DNA from: Limnohabitans sp. Rim11
Lineage (GTDB): Bacteria > Pseudomonadota > Gammaproteobacteria > Burkholderiales > Burkholderiaceae_C
Assembly: GCF_001269365.1 (NCBI RefSeq)
Contig: NZ_CXOM01000001.1
Location: 558,090 to 622,089 of the forward strand
Direction: 5' to 3'
DNA: 64,000 nt
A model generated the notes under the pieces. It was not told the origin of the DNA and searched no databases. It saw only the letters and a list, made by a program, of their open reading frames with translations. Position 1 is the first letter of the stretch. Each line of letters begins with the position of its first letter. The position numbers were made by a program, and so were the translations under genes. Positions 16,777 to 26,073 of the stretch are shown here, piece after piece.

Positions 16777-18072
16777 ATGAAAGTATTGGTAGTAGGCGGT
16801 GGCGGGCGCGAACATGCGCTGGCTTGGAAGTTGTCACAATCTGAACGCATTCAAAAAGTATTTGTAGCCCCCGGCAATGGTGGTACAGCTCGCGATCCCA
16901 ACTTGGTCGATGTGCCCATTACGGATGTGAAAGCATTGCGTGAATGGGCGCAACTAGAAAAAATTGAGTTGACAGTTGTGGGGCCTGAAGCGCCTTTGGC
17001 CGCTGGTGTTGTGGACGAGTTTCGTGCACACGGTATGCGCATTTTTGGGCCTACAAAAGCTGCTGCTCAATTGGAAAGCTCCAAGGCATTTTCCAAAGCC
17101 TTCATGCAGCGCCATGGTATTCCAACGGCCATTTACGAAACTTTCACTGACCCTGTTCAAGCTCACGCCTATATCGACAAAATGGGTGCCCCCATTGTGG
17201 TGAAGGCCGATGGTTTGGCGGCAGGCAAGGGTGTTGTGGTGGCCATGTCCGCAGCAGAAGCACACGAAGCTATTGACTTTATGTTGCTCGACAACCAACT
17301 GGGCGTGGTGCACAACGCCGGCGCTGACGGCGCTGCTGTTCCCCGTGTGGTCATTGAAGAATTTTTGCAAGGCGAAGAAGCCAGCTTCATCGTTTTGTGT
17401 GATGGCAAGAATGTGGTGGCTTTGGCCACCAGCCAAGATCACAAACGCTTGCTTGACGGCGACCAAGGCCCCAACACCGGTGGCATGGGCGCCTATTCAC
17501 CTGCACCGGTTGTGACAGCCCAAGTACACGCCCGGGCCATGCGGGAAGTCATCATGCCCACCATCAAGGGCATGGAAAAAGACGGCATTCCCTACACCGG
17601 CTTTTTGTATGCTGGACTGATGATTGACGCGCAAGGGCTGCCTAAAACATTGGAATTCAATTGCCGCATGGGCGACCCAGAAACCCAGCCCATCATGATG
17701 CGTTTGAAAAGCGATTTGGTAGATGTCATGTTGGCGGCCACCAGCGAAAAACTGGACACTGTTGAATTGGAATGGGATCGACGCACAGCACTGGGTGTGG
17801 TCATGGCAGCTGCAGGCTACCCCATGAACCCCCGCAAGGGCGATGTCATTACTGGCTTGCCCAAAGACGATCCTGAGGCCATGGTGTTCCATGCGGGAAC
17901 CACGCCTCAAGATGGACAAACATTGACTTCGGGCGGCCGTGTTTTGTGTGTCACAGTCTTGGCGGACTCCGTCAAGCAAGCGCAACAAAAAGCTTATGAA
18001 GTGGCCAAAGGCATTCACTTTGAGGGTCAACAATATCGAAAAGATATTGGTTTCAGGGCCATCAAATCATGA
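16777..18072 (+). CDS. purD: Phosphoribosylamine-glycine ligase
   Basis: 431 residues; second step of purine synthesis, joining glycine to phosphoribosylamine with ATP. It begins MKVLVVGGGGREHALAWKL, the signature of the N-terminal domain. The ATP-grasp core includes VVKADGLAAGKGVVVA and the Mg-binding EFNCRMGDPETQ. It overlaps the next gene by four bases (ATGA), so translation is likely coupled. Confidence 0.97.
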   Translation: MKVLVVGGGGREHALAWKLSQSERIQKVFVAPGNGGTARDPNLVDVPITDVKALREWAQLEKIELTVVGPEAPLAAGVVDEFRAHGMRIFGPTKAAAQLESSKAFSKAFMQRHGIPTAIYETFTDPVQAHAYIDKMGAPIVVKADGLAAGKGVVVAMSAAEAHEAIDFMLLDNQLGVVHNAGADGAAVPRVVIEEFLQGEEASFIVLCDGKNVVALATSQDHKRLLDGDQGPNTGGMGAYSPAPVVTAQVHARAMREVIMPTIKGMEKDGIPYTGFLYAGLMIDAQGLPKTLEFNCRMGDPETQPIMMRLKSDLVDVMLAATSEKLDTVELEWDRRTALGVVMAAAGYPMNPRKGDVITGLPKDDPEAMVFHAGTTPQDGQTLTSGGRVLCVTVLADSVKQAQQKAYEVAKGIHFEGQQYRKDIGFRAIKS

Positions 18073-18728
18073 GCCAACAAGAAACGCCAAAATTGTTGCA
18101 ACCCGAGTTGATCCCTGGGCCTTATCCGGTCCAATTCAAAGGCCACATGTGGGCTGCTTGGCTTTTGAAATTGATTGGCTGGCGAGTTGATTTTCAAGGA
18201 CTGCCAAGCATGCAAGGCGTTGCCATTGTGTATCCACACACCAGCAACTGGGATTTCCTGACCGCCATGCTAAGCAAGTGGACCATGGGCATGCCCATTT
18301 ATTTTTTAACCAAAGATTCTTTGTTTAAGATTCCCTTGGTGGGCCCATGGATACGTTGGATTGGTGGTGTTCCCACTGTCCGTTCCTCCAGCCAGGGCGT
18401 TGTGGGCTCTATGGTTGAAGTTTTTGCAGAACACGAGCGTGCCAACACATTTTTCTGGCTGGGTTTATCACCAGAGGGCACACGAAAGCACACTGAAGGA
18501 TGGCGTAGTGGTTTTTATCAGTTGGCCCTCAGAGCTAAGTTGCCATTGGCCGTCGTCAGACTTGACTACAAAAAGAAAGAACTCAAGTTTGAAGGCTTCA
18601 TCAAGCTGACAGGTGATCTAGAAGTTGACTACGCTTACCTTCGTAAAATGTACGAAGGTGCAGAAGGTTTCAATCTGCACCAAGCGGCCCCCATACGACC
18701 CTTGCCTAGTCAAGAATCCAAAAAATAA
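18069..18728 (+). CDS. Lysophospholipid/glycerol acyltransferase-like protein
   Basis: 219 residues of the PlsC/LPLAT superfamily. The catalytic HX4D motif is HTSNWD (about residues 57-62) and the second block is SPEGTRKH (about 138-145), which binds the acceptor phosphate. A hydrophobic patch between them fits membrane association. The acceptor is not known; similar proteins are annotated as 1-acyl-glycerol-3-phosphate acyltransferases, but the essential PlsC is usually longer or elsewhere. It overlaps purD by four bases. Confidence 0.85.
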   Translation: MSQQETPKLLQPELIPGPYPVQFKGHMWAAWLLKLIGWRVDFQGLPSMQGVAIVYPHTSNWDFLTAMLSKWTMGMPIYFLTKDSLFKIPLVGPWIRWIGGVPTVRSSSQGVVGSMVEVFAEHERANTFFWLGLSPEGTRKHTEGWRSGFYQLALRAKLPLAVVRLDYKKKELKFEGFIKLTGDLEVDYAYLRKMYEGAEGFNLHQAAPIRPLPSQESKK

Positions 18729-18761
18729 TTTGTATTTCAAATGCCCGCAGAAAGACGACCT

Positions 18762-19679
18762 ATGAAAGTAAGCCAAGCTCAATCAGTTCGCGAGTATTTA
18801 ATCAAGCTTCAATCCAACATCACCCAAGCACTGAAAGACTTGGATGGCACAGATTTTGTGGTGGATGCTTGGCGCAAACCTGAGGGCGAAATGCTTCAAG
18901 GTGATGGCATTACCCAAATCTTGGAAGGCGGCCCTGTCTTTGAAAGAGCTGGGTGTGGCTTCTCTCATGTCAGCGGACCTAAGCTTCCGCCTTCAGCAAC
19001 GCAGCATCGCCCAGAATTGGCCGGTGCGCCTTTTGAAGCCATGGGCGTGTCTTTGGTCTTTCATCCGCGCAACCCTTATGTGCCCACCGTGCACATGAAC
19101 ATTCGAATGATTGTGGCCAAGCCTGAGGGCAAAGAGCCTGTGTCCTGGTTTGGCGGCGGCATGGACCTGACACCTTATTACGCTTTTGAAGAAGACGCGG
19201 TGCACTTTCACCAAACATGCAAGGATGCAGTTCAACCTTATGGCGCTGAGTTGCATCCCAGGTTTAAAAAGTGGTGCGATGAATACTTCTTCTTGAAGCA
19301 TCGCAACGAAGCCCGCGGTGTGGGTGGTATTTTTTACGATGACTTTTCCGAGCTTGGCTTTGAAAAGGGTTTTGCCATGATGCAGGATGTGGGCAACGGC
19401 TTGTTGAAGGCCTACATGCCCCTGGTCATGAAACGCAAAGACACGCCCTATGGCGAACGTGAACGCGACTTTCAGTTGTACAGACGCGGCCGTTACGTTG
19501 AATTCAATTTGGTTTGGGACCGAGGCACCCACTTTGGCCTGCAATCAGGTGGTCGAACAGAATCCATTTTGCTGTCCATGCCTTCATTGGTCAGTTGGTC
19601 CTACAACCGCGTGGATGCCCCCGATTCAGCGGAGGCTCAATTGGTTTCCAAGTTTTTAAAGCCTAGGGATTGGGTTTGA
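18762..19679 (+). CDS. hemF: Oxygen-dependent coproporphyrinogen III oxidase
   Basis: Converts coproporphyrinogen III to protoporphyrinogen IX in aerobic heme synthesis. 305 residues from ATG 18762, which aligns with the family start; ATG 18741 would add seven residues. The conserved blocks include [25 protein letters not shown] and the homodimer/active-site segment [23 protein letters not shown]. The strictly oxygen-dependent enzyme implies aerobic growth. The end overlaps nadD. Confidence 0.97.
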   Translation: MKVSQAQSVREYLIKLQSNITQALKDLDGTDFVVDAWRKPEGEMLQGDGITQILEGGPVFERAGCGFSHVSGPKLPPSATQHRPELAGAPFEAMGVSLVFHPRNPYVPTVHMNIRMIVAKPEGKEPVSWFGGGMDLTPYYAFEEDAVHFHQTCKDAVQPYGAELHPRFKKWCDEYFFLKHRNEARGVGGIFYDDFSELGFEKGFAMMQDVGNGLLKAYMPLVMKRKDTPYGERERDFQLYRRGRYVEFNLVWDRGTHFGLQSGGRTESILLSMPSLVSWSYNRVDAPDSAEAQLVSKFLKPRDWV

Positions 19680-20272
19680 CACCACAACGCGTTGGCATCT
19701 TGGGGGGTGCCTTCGATCCACCGCACCTGGCCCATGTGGCCATGGCGGAGGCGGCTATTGCGCAGTTTCAACTCGATGAATTGCGGATCATTCCAACAGG
19801 CGATGCCTGGCACAAGCCGCGCACCTTGAGTGATGGTGTGCATCGCTTAAAAATGGCGCAGCTGGCTTTTGGGCATCTGCCACGGGTCAAAGTGGATGAT
19901 ATGGAGCTCAAGCGCCAAGGCCCCAGCTTTACGGTTGAAACTTTGCGAGACCTCCAATTACAGCTTCCTGAAGCCCAATTTTTCTTATTTGTCGGGGAAG
20001 ATCAGGGCAAAGCCTTGGGCACATGGCATGAAATCAAGGAAATTTCTCAGCGGGCTATAATTTGCGTTGCTGAGCGCGAGACGCCTGACTCACCAGGCCC
20101 TGACGCTTCTAGCCATGACATTCCCACCCAAACCTTGAAATTACCCCCCTTGCCACACAGCGCAACGGAAGTTCGAACTCGGGTAGCCCATGGCCAACCC
20201 ATCGGCGCACTGGTCCCCAAGGCCGTTGCGCTGTATATTGACCGCCATCACCTTTACCAGCTAGCACGATGA
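19670..20272 (+). CDS. nadD: Nicotinate-nucleotide adenylyltransferase
   Basis: 200 residues; makes nicotinate adenine dinucleotide from NaMN and ATP in NAD synthesis. The nucleotidyltransferase motif [11 protein letters not shown] (about residues 11-21) holds the catalytic HxxH equivalent, and [10 protein letters not shown] near the end matches the family ISSTxIR motif. The start is a TTG (19670 or 19676) inside the end of hemF, so expression is probably coupled and modest. The stop overlaps the rsfS start (ATGA). Confidence 0.94.
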   Translation: MGLTPQRVGILGGAFDPPHLAHVAMAEAAIAQFQLDELRIIPTGDAWHKPRTLSDGVHRLKMAQLAFGHLPRVKVDDMELKRQGPSFTVETLRDLQLQLPEAQFFLFVGEDQGKALGTWHEIKEISQRAIICVAERETPDSPGPDASSHDIPTQTLKLPPLPHSATEVRTRVAHGQPIGALVPKAVALYIDRHHLYQLAR

Positions 20273-20961
20273 CTGATACCTCTGCCAAAAAAGACACCCA
20301 AAAACTCCAGCGCGCCATTGTGGACGCTTTGGAGGATGTGAAAGCACAAGAAATTGTGGTGTTCGATACAGAGGCCATGTCGCCTTTGTTTGAGCGCGTC
20401 ATCATTGCCTCTGGTACGTCCAATCGCCAAACCAAAGCCTTGGCCGCCAGTGTCCGCGACAAAGTTCGTGAGGCGGGCTATCCCAAGCCACGCATTGAAG
20501 GCGAAGACAATGGTGAATGGATCATTGTGGACTGTGGCAGTGCCGTGGCGCACATCATGCAGCCCACCATTCGTTCGTACTACAACCTCGAAGAAATTTG
20601 GGGTGACAAACCTGTTCGATTGAAGCTGGGTGCACCCAAACCTGTTGAACCTGTGCGCAAACCAGTCGCCAAGAAAAAGGCCAACGTCAGTGCCGGCAGA
20701 ACACCCACTCGACGCGATGCTGTGCCCGTTGGACCTATGGGCTCAGAGTCAGCTAAACCTGCTCGCAAAACATCCGCTAAAACGTCGGCTAAAAATGGCG
20801 CTAAATCGGTCGTTAAATCTGGTGCCAAAGCTGCTGTGAAATCTACAGCCAAGCCCGCTGTCAAATCAACTTCCAAGCCGGCTTCCAAGTCATCTTCGAA
20901 GCCAGCTTCTAAAACCGCATCCCAGGCTAAGCCCAAGGCCAAGGCAAAACCTAAGGCTTAA
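20269..20961 (+). CDS. rsfS: Ribosomal silencing factor RsfS with long basic tail
   Basis: 230 residues, about twice the usual length. Residues 1 to about 120 are a normal RsfS domain ([21 protein letters not shown], then [16 protein letters not shown]), which binds L14 and blocks subunit joining in starved cells. Residues 121-230 are a low-complexity tail of Lys, Ala, Ser, Thr and Pro with imperfect AKSxxK/SKPASK repeats, resembling histone H1 tails and the SWIB protein at 757-1191. The tail is in frame without interruption and should be translated. Its function is unknown; RNA or ribosome binding is a reasonable guess. It is coupled to nadD and followed by rlmH after five bases. Confidence 0.95.
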   Translation: MTDTSAKKDTQKLQRAIVDALEDVKAQEIVVFDTEAMSPLFERVIIASGTSNRQTKALAASVRDKVREAGYPKPRIEGEDNGEWIIVDCGSAVAHIMQPTIRSYYNLEEIWGDKPVRLKLGAPKPVEPVRKPVAKKKANVSAGRTPTRRDAVPVGPMGSESAKPARKTSAKTSAKNGAKSVVKSGAKAAVKSTAKPAVKSTSKPASKSSSKPASKTASQAKPKAKAKPKA

Positions 20962-20966
20962 CGCGA

Positions 20967-21434
20967 ATGAGGCTGCTCATTGTGGCCGTGGGGCAACGGA
21001 TCCCCGATTGGGCTCAAACCGCTTGGGACGATTACGCCAAAAGATTTCCACCCGAACTCAAAGTGGAACTCAAGGCCGTCAAAACGGAGCCTCGCGGTTC
21101 TAAAACCTATGAAACCCTGGTAGCGGCTGAGCGGCAACGCATAGAGGCCGTCATTCCGCGCGGCACTCGCATTGTGGTGTTAGACGAGCGCGGTACGTCT
21201 TTGCGGACAACGGCCCTAGCACAGCGCTTAAAGGACTGGCAGTTGAGTGGTGATGATGTGGCCCTCATCATTGGCGGGCCCGATGGTCTCGAGCCTGCAT
21301 TTAGGGATGCAGCCCACGAAAGAATTCGTTTGTCAGACCTGACTTTGCCGCATGCCATGGCGCGCGTGCTTCTGATTGAACAGTTGTATCGGGCATGGTC
21401 TGTGAACGCAAACCACCCTTATCACCGTGAGTAA
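20967..21434 (+). CDS. rlmH: 23S rRNA (pseudouridine1915-N3)-methyltransferase
   Basis: 155 residues, the family length. This SPOUT methyltransferase acts on helix 69 of assembled 70S ribosomes. The trefoil-knot motifs are visible: [14 protein letters not shown] and [20 protein letters not shown]. It sits directly after rsfS, as in most proteobacteria, and overlaps or abuts maf. Confidence 0.97.
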   Translation: MRLLIVAVGQRIPDWAQTAWDDYAKRFPPELKVELKAVKTEPRGSKTYETLVAAERQRIEAVIPRGTRIVVLDERGTSLRTTALAQRLKDWQLSGDDVALIIGGPDGLEPAFRDAAHERIRLSDLTLPHAMARVLLIEQLYRAWSVNANHPYHRE

Positions 21435-21441
21435 GATGCCC

Positions 21442-22032
21442 ATGAAGAACTTTGTTTATCTGGCGTCACAAAGCCCACGCCGCAGACAACTGCTAGAACA
21501 AATTGGAGTTCGTTACGAATTGCTTTTGCCATCGCCTGAAGAAGACGCGGAAGCCCTCGAAATGGGCAGGCCTGGCGAGGCGCCCTTGACCTACGTCAAG
21601 CGTGTCACGCAACTCAAGTTAGAAGCCGCGGTGGTCCGCATGAAGCAGCGAGGCTTGCCTCAAGCGCCCATCCTTTGCGCAGACACCACAGTGGCCTTGG
21701 GCCGTGAAATATTGGGCAAGCCTCAAGACGACAAAGATGCTTTGAGAATTTTGAAAATGTTGTCGGGTCAAACCCACCGTGTTTTGACGGCAGTGGCTGT
21801 GGCTTCAAATCGCAAACGCGCAATCTGCGTGTCAGTTTCACAAGTTACTTTTGCACCTATGAAATTGGCCGACATCAAATCCTACATCGCCAGTGGAGAG
21901 CCCATGGGCAAAGCGGGCGCATATGGTGTGCAAGGATTGGCTGCCACCCATATTTCAGAAATTAAAGGTTCCTATTCCGGCATCATGGGCTTGCCTTTGT
22001 TTGAAACAGCGCAACTCTTAAAGCAAATTTGA
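21442..22032 (+). CDS. Maf-family nucleoside triphosphate pyrophosphatase
   Basis: 196 residues from ATG 21442. ASQSPRRRQLLEQIG is the phosphate-binding N-terminal motif and ADTTVALG supplies the catalytic acidic residue. The GKAGAYGVQGLAA segment near the end is conserved. Members hydrolyse dTTP/UTP or modified nucleotides. The sequence looks closer to the YhdE than the YceF type, but I would not assign a substrate. Alternative starts are GTG 21427 (overlapping rlmH) and ATG 21436. Confidence 0.92.
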   Translation: MKNFVYLASQSPRRRQLLEQIGVRYELLLPSPEEDAEALEMGRPGEAPLTYVKRVTQLKLEAAVVRMKQRGLPQAPILCADTTVALGREILGKPQDDKDALRILKMLSGQTHRVLTAVAVASNRKRAICVSVSQVTFAPMKLADIKSYIASGEPMGKAGAYGVQGLAATHISEIKGSYSGIMGLPLFETAQLLKQI

Positions 22033-22035
22033 AGC

Positions 22036-23667
22036 ATGACAACCGTGGCGACCGATGCCGTTTATTTAACAGCGGCGTTTTATAAATTTGTTGACCTCCC
22101 AGACTTTGCAGAGCGCAGGCCTGGCTTGCTGGCGTTTTGTGAAGCGCACCACGTCAAAGGTTTGATTTTGTTGGCCCGCGAAGGCATCAACAGCACCATT
22201 GCCGGTGCACCTGAGGATGTGCATGCCGTATTGGCCTATCTCAGATCCGATCCTAAGCTTGTAGATTTAGAGCACAAGGAATCCTTTTCAAATAAGGCAC
22301 CTTTTCACCGCATGAAGGTCAGGCTCAAAAAAGAGATTGTGACTTTGGGGGTTGAAGGCATTAGCCCCACCAAGCGAGTAGGGCAGTACGTGAAGCCAGA
22401 AGATTGGAACGACTTAATTTCTTCGCCCGACGTGGTGGTGATTGATACGCGCAACGACTATGAAGTTGAAATTGGCACCTTCAAAGGCGCCGTCGATCCC
22501 AATATTCAGAGCTTCTCGCAGCTTACAGAGTGGGTGCAAAAAGCCAAGGTTTTAGAAGAAAAGAACGGTCAGAAACCCAGGGTGGCGATGTTTTGCACAG
22601 GCGGCATTCGCTGTGAAAAATCAACCTCCCTCATGCTGGAACATGGCTTTGAGGATGTTTATCATTTACAAGGCGGCATCCTCAAATATTTAGAAGTGGT
22701 GCCGCCGCAAAACAGCCTTTGGGAAGGTGAGTGTTTTGTTTTTGACGAGCGCGTCTCTGTGGGGCATGGTTTAAAGCCTGGACCGCATGAGCTTTGCCGT
22801 TGCTGCCGCGAGCCGTTGCCTAATGGCGCGAAGATTTCACCCTTGTTTGAATTGGGCGTCAGTTGTCCGAGGTGTCATGCGCACACAAGCGATGTGCAAA
22901 AAAACAGTGCACGCGAGCGTCAGCGACAATGGGAAATTGCCAAAGCCAAACAAATCAATCACATTGGAACGCCGCAACGTCAACAAAAAATAGCCAATCT
23001 TCTGCCCATGGACGCCCCCATTTTGTATTCCTTTAGACGCTGCCCCTACGCCATGCGCGCGCGTTTGGCTTTGTTGGCCAGCGGCATTCGATGCGAGATT
23101 CGCGAAATAGCCTTGTCGCAAAAGCCAGAAAGTATGTTGGCGGCTTCGCCCAAGGGAACGGTCCCTGTCATGTTGGTTAACGGACGGGTGCTGGAAGAAA
23201 GTCTGGACATCATGCGTTGGGCCCTGAGCCAAAACGATCCTGCGCATTGGCAAACACAGGACTCAGAGGGTCATGAAGACGCGCTCCAATTGGTCAAGGT
23301 GTGTGATCAAGAATTCAAGCTCAATTTAGATCGTTACAAATACCCCAATCGCTATGACTTGAGCGATGGCATGACGCACAGAGAGCAGGGTGCAGACTAT
23401 TTAAAGCAATTGGAAAAACGTTTGTCACAAACTGCCAATTTGATGGGCGCTAATTGGACCTGGGTAGATGCCGCCATTGCACCATTTGTCAGGCAATTTG
23501 CCAGAACAGATCGCGCGTGGTTTGACGCACAAGCCTGGCCAGCCTTAAAGCTGTGGTTAGAAAAATTTGAGCAATCACCCGAATTTGAAACCGTGATGCA
23601 CAAGTACAAAGTTTGGCATCAAGATGCCAAACCTGTGGCTTTTCCTGCAACGGTCTCTACAAACTGA
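22036..23667 (+). CDS. trhO: TrhO (tRNA U34 hydroxylase) fused to a glutathione S-transferase
   Basis: 543 residues. Residues 1 to about 320 form a complete TrhO/YceA protein: an acylphosphatase-like N-domain, a rhodanese domain with catalytic Cys in FCTGGIRCEKS, and a C-terminal Cys-rich zinc-type section (CRCCREPLP and CPRCHAH). TrhO makes 5-hydroxyuridine at position 34 of some tRNAs. From about residue 326 a second protein begins: an N-terminal thioredoxin-like GST domain with SFRRCPYAMRARLAL (CPYA motif) and a helical GST C-domain to residue 543. The frame is continuous across the join, with no stop or internal ribosome site. Escherichia coli TrhO has only the first part. The gene follows maf after three bases. 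Confidence 0.93.
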   Translation: MTTVATDAVYLTAAFYKFVDLPDFAERRPGLLAFCEAHHVKGLILLAREGINSTIAGAPEDVHAVLAYLRSDPKLVDLEHKESFSNKAPFHRMKVRLKKEIVTLGVEGISPTKRVGQYVKPEDWNDLISSPDVVVIDTRNDYEVEIGTFKGAVDPNIQSFSQLTEWVQKAKVLEEKNGQKPRVAMFCTGGIRCEKSTSLMLEHGFEDVYHLQGGILKYLEVVPPQNSLWEGECFVFDERVSVGHGLKPGPHELCRCCREPLPNGAKISPLFELGVSCPRCHAHTSDVQKNSARERQRQWEIAKAKQINHIGTPQRQQKIANLLPMDAPILYSFRRCPYAMRARLALLASGIRCEIREIALSQKPESMLAASPKGTVPVMLVNGRVLEESLDIMRWALSQNDPAHWQTQDSEGHEDALQLVKVCDQEFKLNLDRYKYPNRYDLSDGMTHREQGADYLKQLEKRLSQTANLMGANWTWVDAAIAPFVRQFARTDRAWFDAQAWPALKLWLEKFEQSPEFETVMHKYKVWHQDAKPVAFPATVSTN

Positions 23668-24569
23668 AGGCTTTGTTCGATTTGTGTCACAGGCAGCATG
23701 TGACCGCCACTGACCAGGGTCAATTGCAAACCTTGAATGCGATCCGTCATGTCCTCGCCATTTTGCTTGCAACTCAATATGCGGTCTTCACGGCCAAATA
23801 AAACACTGGTGGGTGTGGTCATGCCTGCGTAGCCTTCTTCAATGCTAGGCATGCTGGATTTGGCCTGTTGCAAATCATTCGAGGCAGTGATGAATGTCTT
23901 GGGCTTGAGCGCCAAAATGCCGCCACCGCGTATGGCGAAATCAGCAGGTGCTTTCTCAGGGCCAAAAATCACTTTGAGGCTGGCATTCATTCGGTAAATA
24001 GTGCCAGGTACAGCCAGCGTCCAGCCCAACAGTCTCCTCACCACAGGTGAGGCAATGTCGAGTGGTTTAAACACAGGTGCTGTCTCATCGGGCAGATGGG
24101 TGAGGGGGGCAATCAAGGCCAGTGCTTTGACTTTTTGCGGGTGCCTTTGCGCCATGGCCAATGAAATAGCACCGCCCAAAGAATGCCCCACAAAGACGGC
24201 CGATTCTATGGCCAGATGGTCTAACAAAAGCGCCAAGGTATCGGCTTGCGCTTCGAGGCTTGAATCAGCATGGCCAGCCCGCTCTGAGTAGCCGCATCCC
24301 GGGCGATCGACACATATGACACGGTAGTTTTTGGCCAAGGGCGAAGCCAGGCCATAGGTGAAGTTGTGAAGGTTGCCTGCCAAGCCATGAACCATGACGA
24401 TGACAGGACCTTGTCCTTGATCGACGTAGTGAAGTTTGGTGGTGCCCAATTGTGCAAAGGTGCCAGAAGGTGGCAAATATTGCGCTGCTTTTTTGTTGGA
24501 AAAAGTGGCAAACAAGACCAAGCCCAAGGTGCTCATCCCCAGTAAAAACAAAATCCATAAAGCAAGCAT
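23619..24569 (-). CDS. Alpha/beta hydrolase with N-terminal membrane segment
   Basis: 316 residues. Residues 1-25 are a hydrophobic segment (membrane anchor or uncleaved signal). The fold shows the oxyanion HG (VMVHGLAGN), nucleophile elbow GHSLGG, acidic residue in FGREDRIL and catalytic His in SGGHMLP. The C-terminal 49 bases overlap the end of the TrhO-GST gene on the opposite strand. It follows the Baeyer-Villiger monooxygenase with a 23-base gap on the same strand, so it may cleave the ester that enzyme makes. The substrate is unknown. Confidence 0.88.
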   Translation of the reverse strand: MLALWILFLLGMSTLGLVLFATFSNKKAAQYLPPSGTFAQLGTTKLHYVDQGQGPVIVMVHGLAGNLHNFTYGLASPLAKNYRVICVDRPGCGYSERAGHADSSLEAQADTLALLLDHLAIESAVFVGHSLGGAISLAMAQRHPQKVKALALIAPLTHLPDETAPVFKPLDIASPVVRRLLGWTLAVPGTIYRMNASLKVIFGPEKAPADFAIRGGGILALKPKTFITASNDLQQAKSSMPSIEEGYAGMTTPTSVLFGREDRILSCKQNGEDMTDRIQGLQLTLVSGGHMLPVTQIEQSLQFVETVAGKATGLAS

Positions 24570-24592
24570 GCGATAGCCCCGAAAAAATTAAC

Positions 24593-26071
24593 TCAGCTGA
24601 ACTTCATGACGCCATCGTTCAGGCGGCCATATCTAATCAGCATGATGTCTTTGAAGTAATTTTGATTCACTTGCCATGGGGCCTGCACGCCTTGTTTAGG
24701 CAATACATTTTTGGCACGTTGCACATAACCCGAAGTGAATGACAAGTAGTCTTGCTCTGCCATGTTGGGATCTCGTACTGGTACAGCTTTTTGATGGCCA
24801 TGTTTTCGCATGTAGTTCAACAGGCGGCACGTGTAGGTGGCTGTCAGGTCGGCCTTCAAGGTCCACGAGGCATTGGTGTAGCCAAATGTCATGATGGCGT
24901 TGGGCAAGTCTGACAGCCACATGCCGCGGTAAGCCATGGCTTGCGATGCATTGAAAACTTTGCCGTCCACTTCAATGTGAATATCGCCCAAAATGTTCAA
25001 GGAGAGGCCTGTGGCAGACACAATGATGTCGGCTTCTAGCGTCTTGCCACTGCTTAACTCAATACCCCGTTCAGTGAAATTTTGAATGGTGTCGGTCACC
25101 ACACTGGCATTGCCTTTTCGAATTTGTTTGAACAAATCGCCATCGGGCACCAGGCACAGGCGCTGATCCCATGGTTTGTAGCTGGGTGAAAAGTGTTGCG
25201 CCTTTTCATCGGACCTTAATTGCTTGGCGGCCAATTTCACCAAATAGTTCTTCACAAACTGAGGCTGACTTCTGGCCAGCTGATACGACAGCATGCCTAA
25301 GCAGACGTTCTTGAAGCGGGTGACTTGATACGCCAATTGTTGAGGTAAGAATTTTTGAAACCACAAAGAAACGGCATCAGAGCCTGGCCGAGACACAACG
25401 TAGGTGGGCGTGCGTTGAAGCATGGTGACATGCGACGCTGTCTTGGCCATTTCGGGTACCAATGTGACGGCTGTGGCACCACTGCCAATGACCACCACTT
25501 GTTTGTCGGCGTAATTGAGTTGTTTGGGCCAAAACTGCGGATGAACCCACTGACCCTTGAAGTTGGACTGCCCTGGAAAATCTGGCTGGTGACCTTTTTG
25601 GTAGCTGTAATAGCCGCAGCACAAATACAGAAACTTGGCTTTCACCACAACAGGTTCAGAACTGCCTTTGCTGGTCGCCGTAATGGTCCAATGCGAATGC
25701 TCGCTTGACCATGAAGCATGCGTCACTTGACGGCCATGTCGGATGTACTGGGTGATGCCATTTTCATCCGCAGTTTCTTGAATGTAGTTGCGGATGGTGC
25801 TGCCATCTGCAATGGATTTGTGATCGAGCCAGGGCTTGAATGCATAACCCAAGGTGTACATGTCGGAGTCTGAGCGGATGCCTGGATAACGAAATAAATC
25901 CCAGGTACCGCCAATGGCATCTCTTGATTCGAAAATGCGCCAAGTGGCAAAGGGGCAATGCATTTGCAAATGTTTGGCTGCTCCTATGCCCGATAAACCC
26001 GCACCCACAATGAGCACATCCAAAATTTCGGACGCGTTGTCGCCTGAGTTGGTTTGCGACTTGTTGGGCAT
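24593..26071 (-). CDS. Flavin-dependent Baeyer-Villiger monooxygenase (EtaA-like)
   Basis: 492 residues. Two Rossmann motifs bind FAD (VGAGLSGIGAA, near residue 22) and NADPH (IGSGATAV, about 200). Between them is the type I Baeyer-Villiger fingerprint FxGxxxHxxxW[P/D], here FKGQWVHPQFWP. Such enzymes insert oxygen next to a ketone to give an ester or lactone, or oxidise sulfides. The overall sequence resembles the EtaA branch. I start at ATG 26071 rather than TTG 26077; the VOC gene stops two bases before it, so the two are probably co-translated. Confidence 0.9.
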   Translation of the reverse strand: MPNKSQTNSGDNASEILDVLIVGAGLSGIGAAKHLQMHCPFATWRIFESRDAIGGTWDLFRYPGIRSDSDMYTLGYAFKPWLDHKSIADGSTIRNYIQETADENGITQYIRHGRQVTHASWSSEHSHWTITATSKGSSEPVVVKAKFLYLCCGYYSYQKGHQPDFPGQSNFKGQWVHPQFWPKQLNYADKQVVVIGSGATAVTLVPEMAKTASHVTMLQRTPTYVVSRPGSDAVSLWFQKFLPQQLAYQVTRFKNVCLGMLSYQLARSQPQFVKNYLVKLAAKQLRSDEKAQHFSPSYKPWDQRLCLVPDGDLFKQIRKGNASVVTDTIQNFTERGIELSSGKTLEADIIVSATGLSLNILGDIHIEVDGKVFNASQAMAYRGMWLSDLPNAIMTFGYTNASWTLKADLTATYTCRLLNYMRKHGHQKAVPVRDPNMAEQDYLSFTSGYVQRAKNVLPKQGVQAPWQVNQNYFKDIMLIRYGRLNDGVMKFS

Positions 26072-26073
26072 GA

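Noticed and set aside
20740..20960. Frameshift or sequencing error at the end of rsfS
   Set aside because: The basic tail is in frame, has normal codon use and ends just before rlmH; there is no disrupted downstream domain.
23000..23020. Missed stop joining two separate genes, trhO and a GST
   Set aside because: No stop, start with ribosome site, or frame change was found at the join; the fusion is read directly from the sequence.
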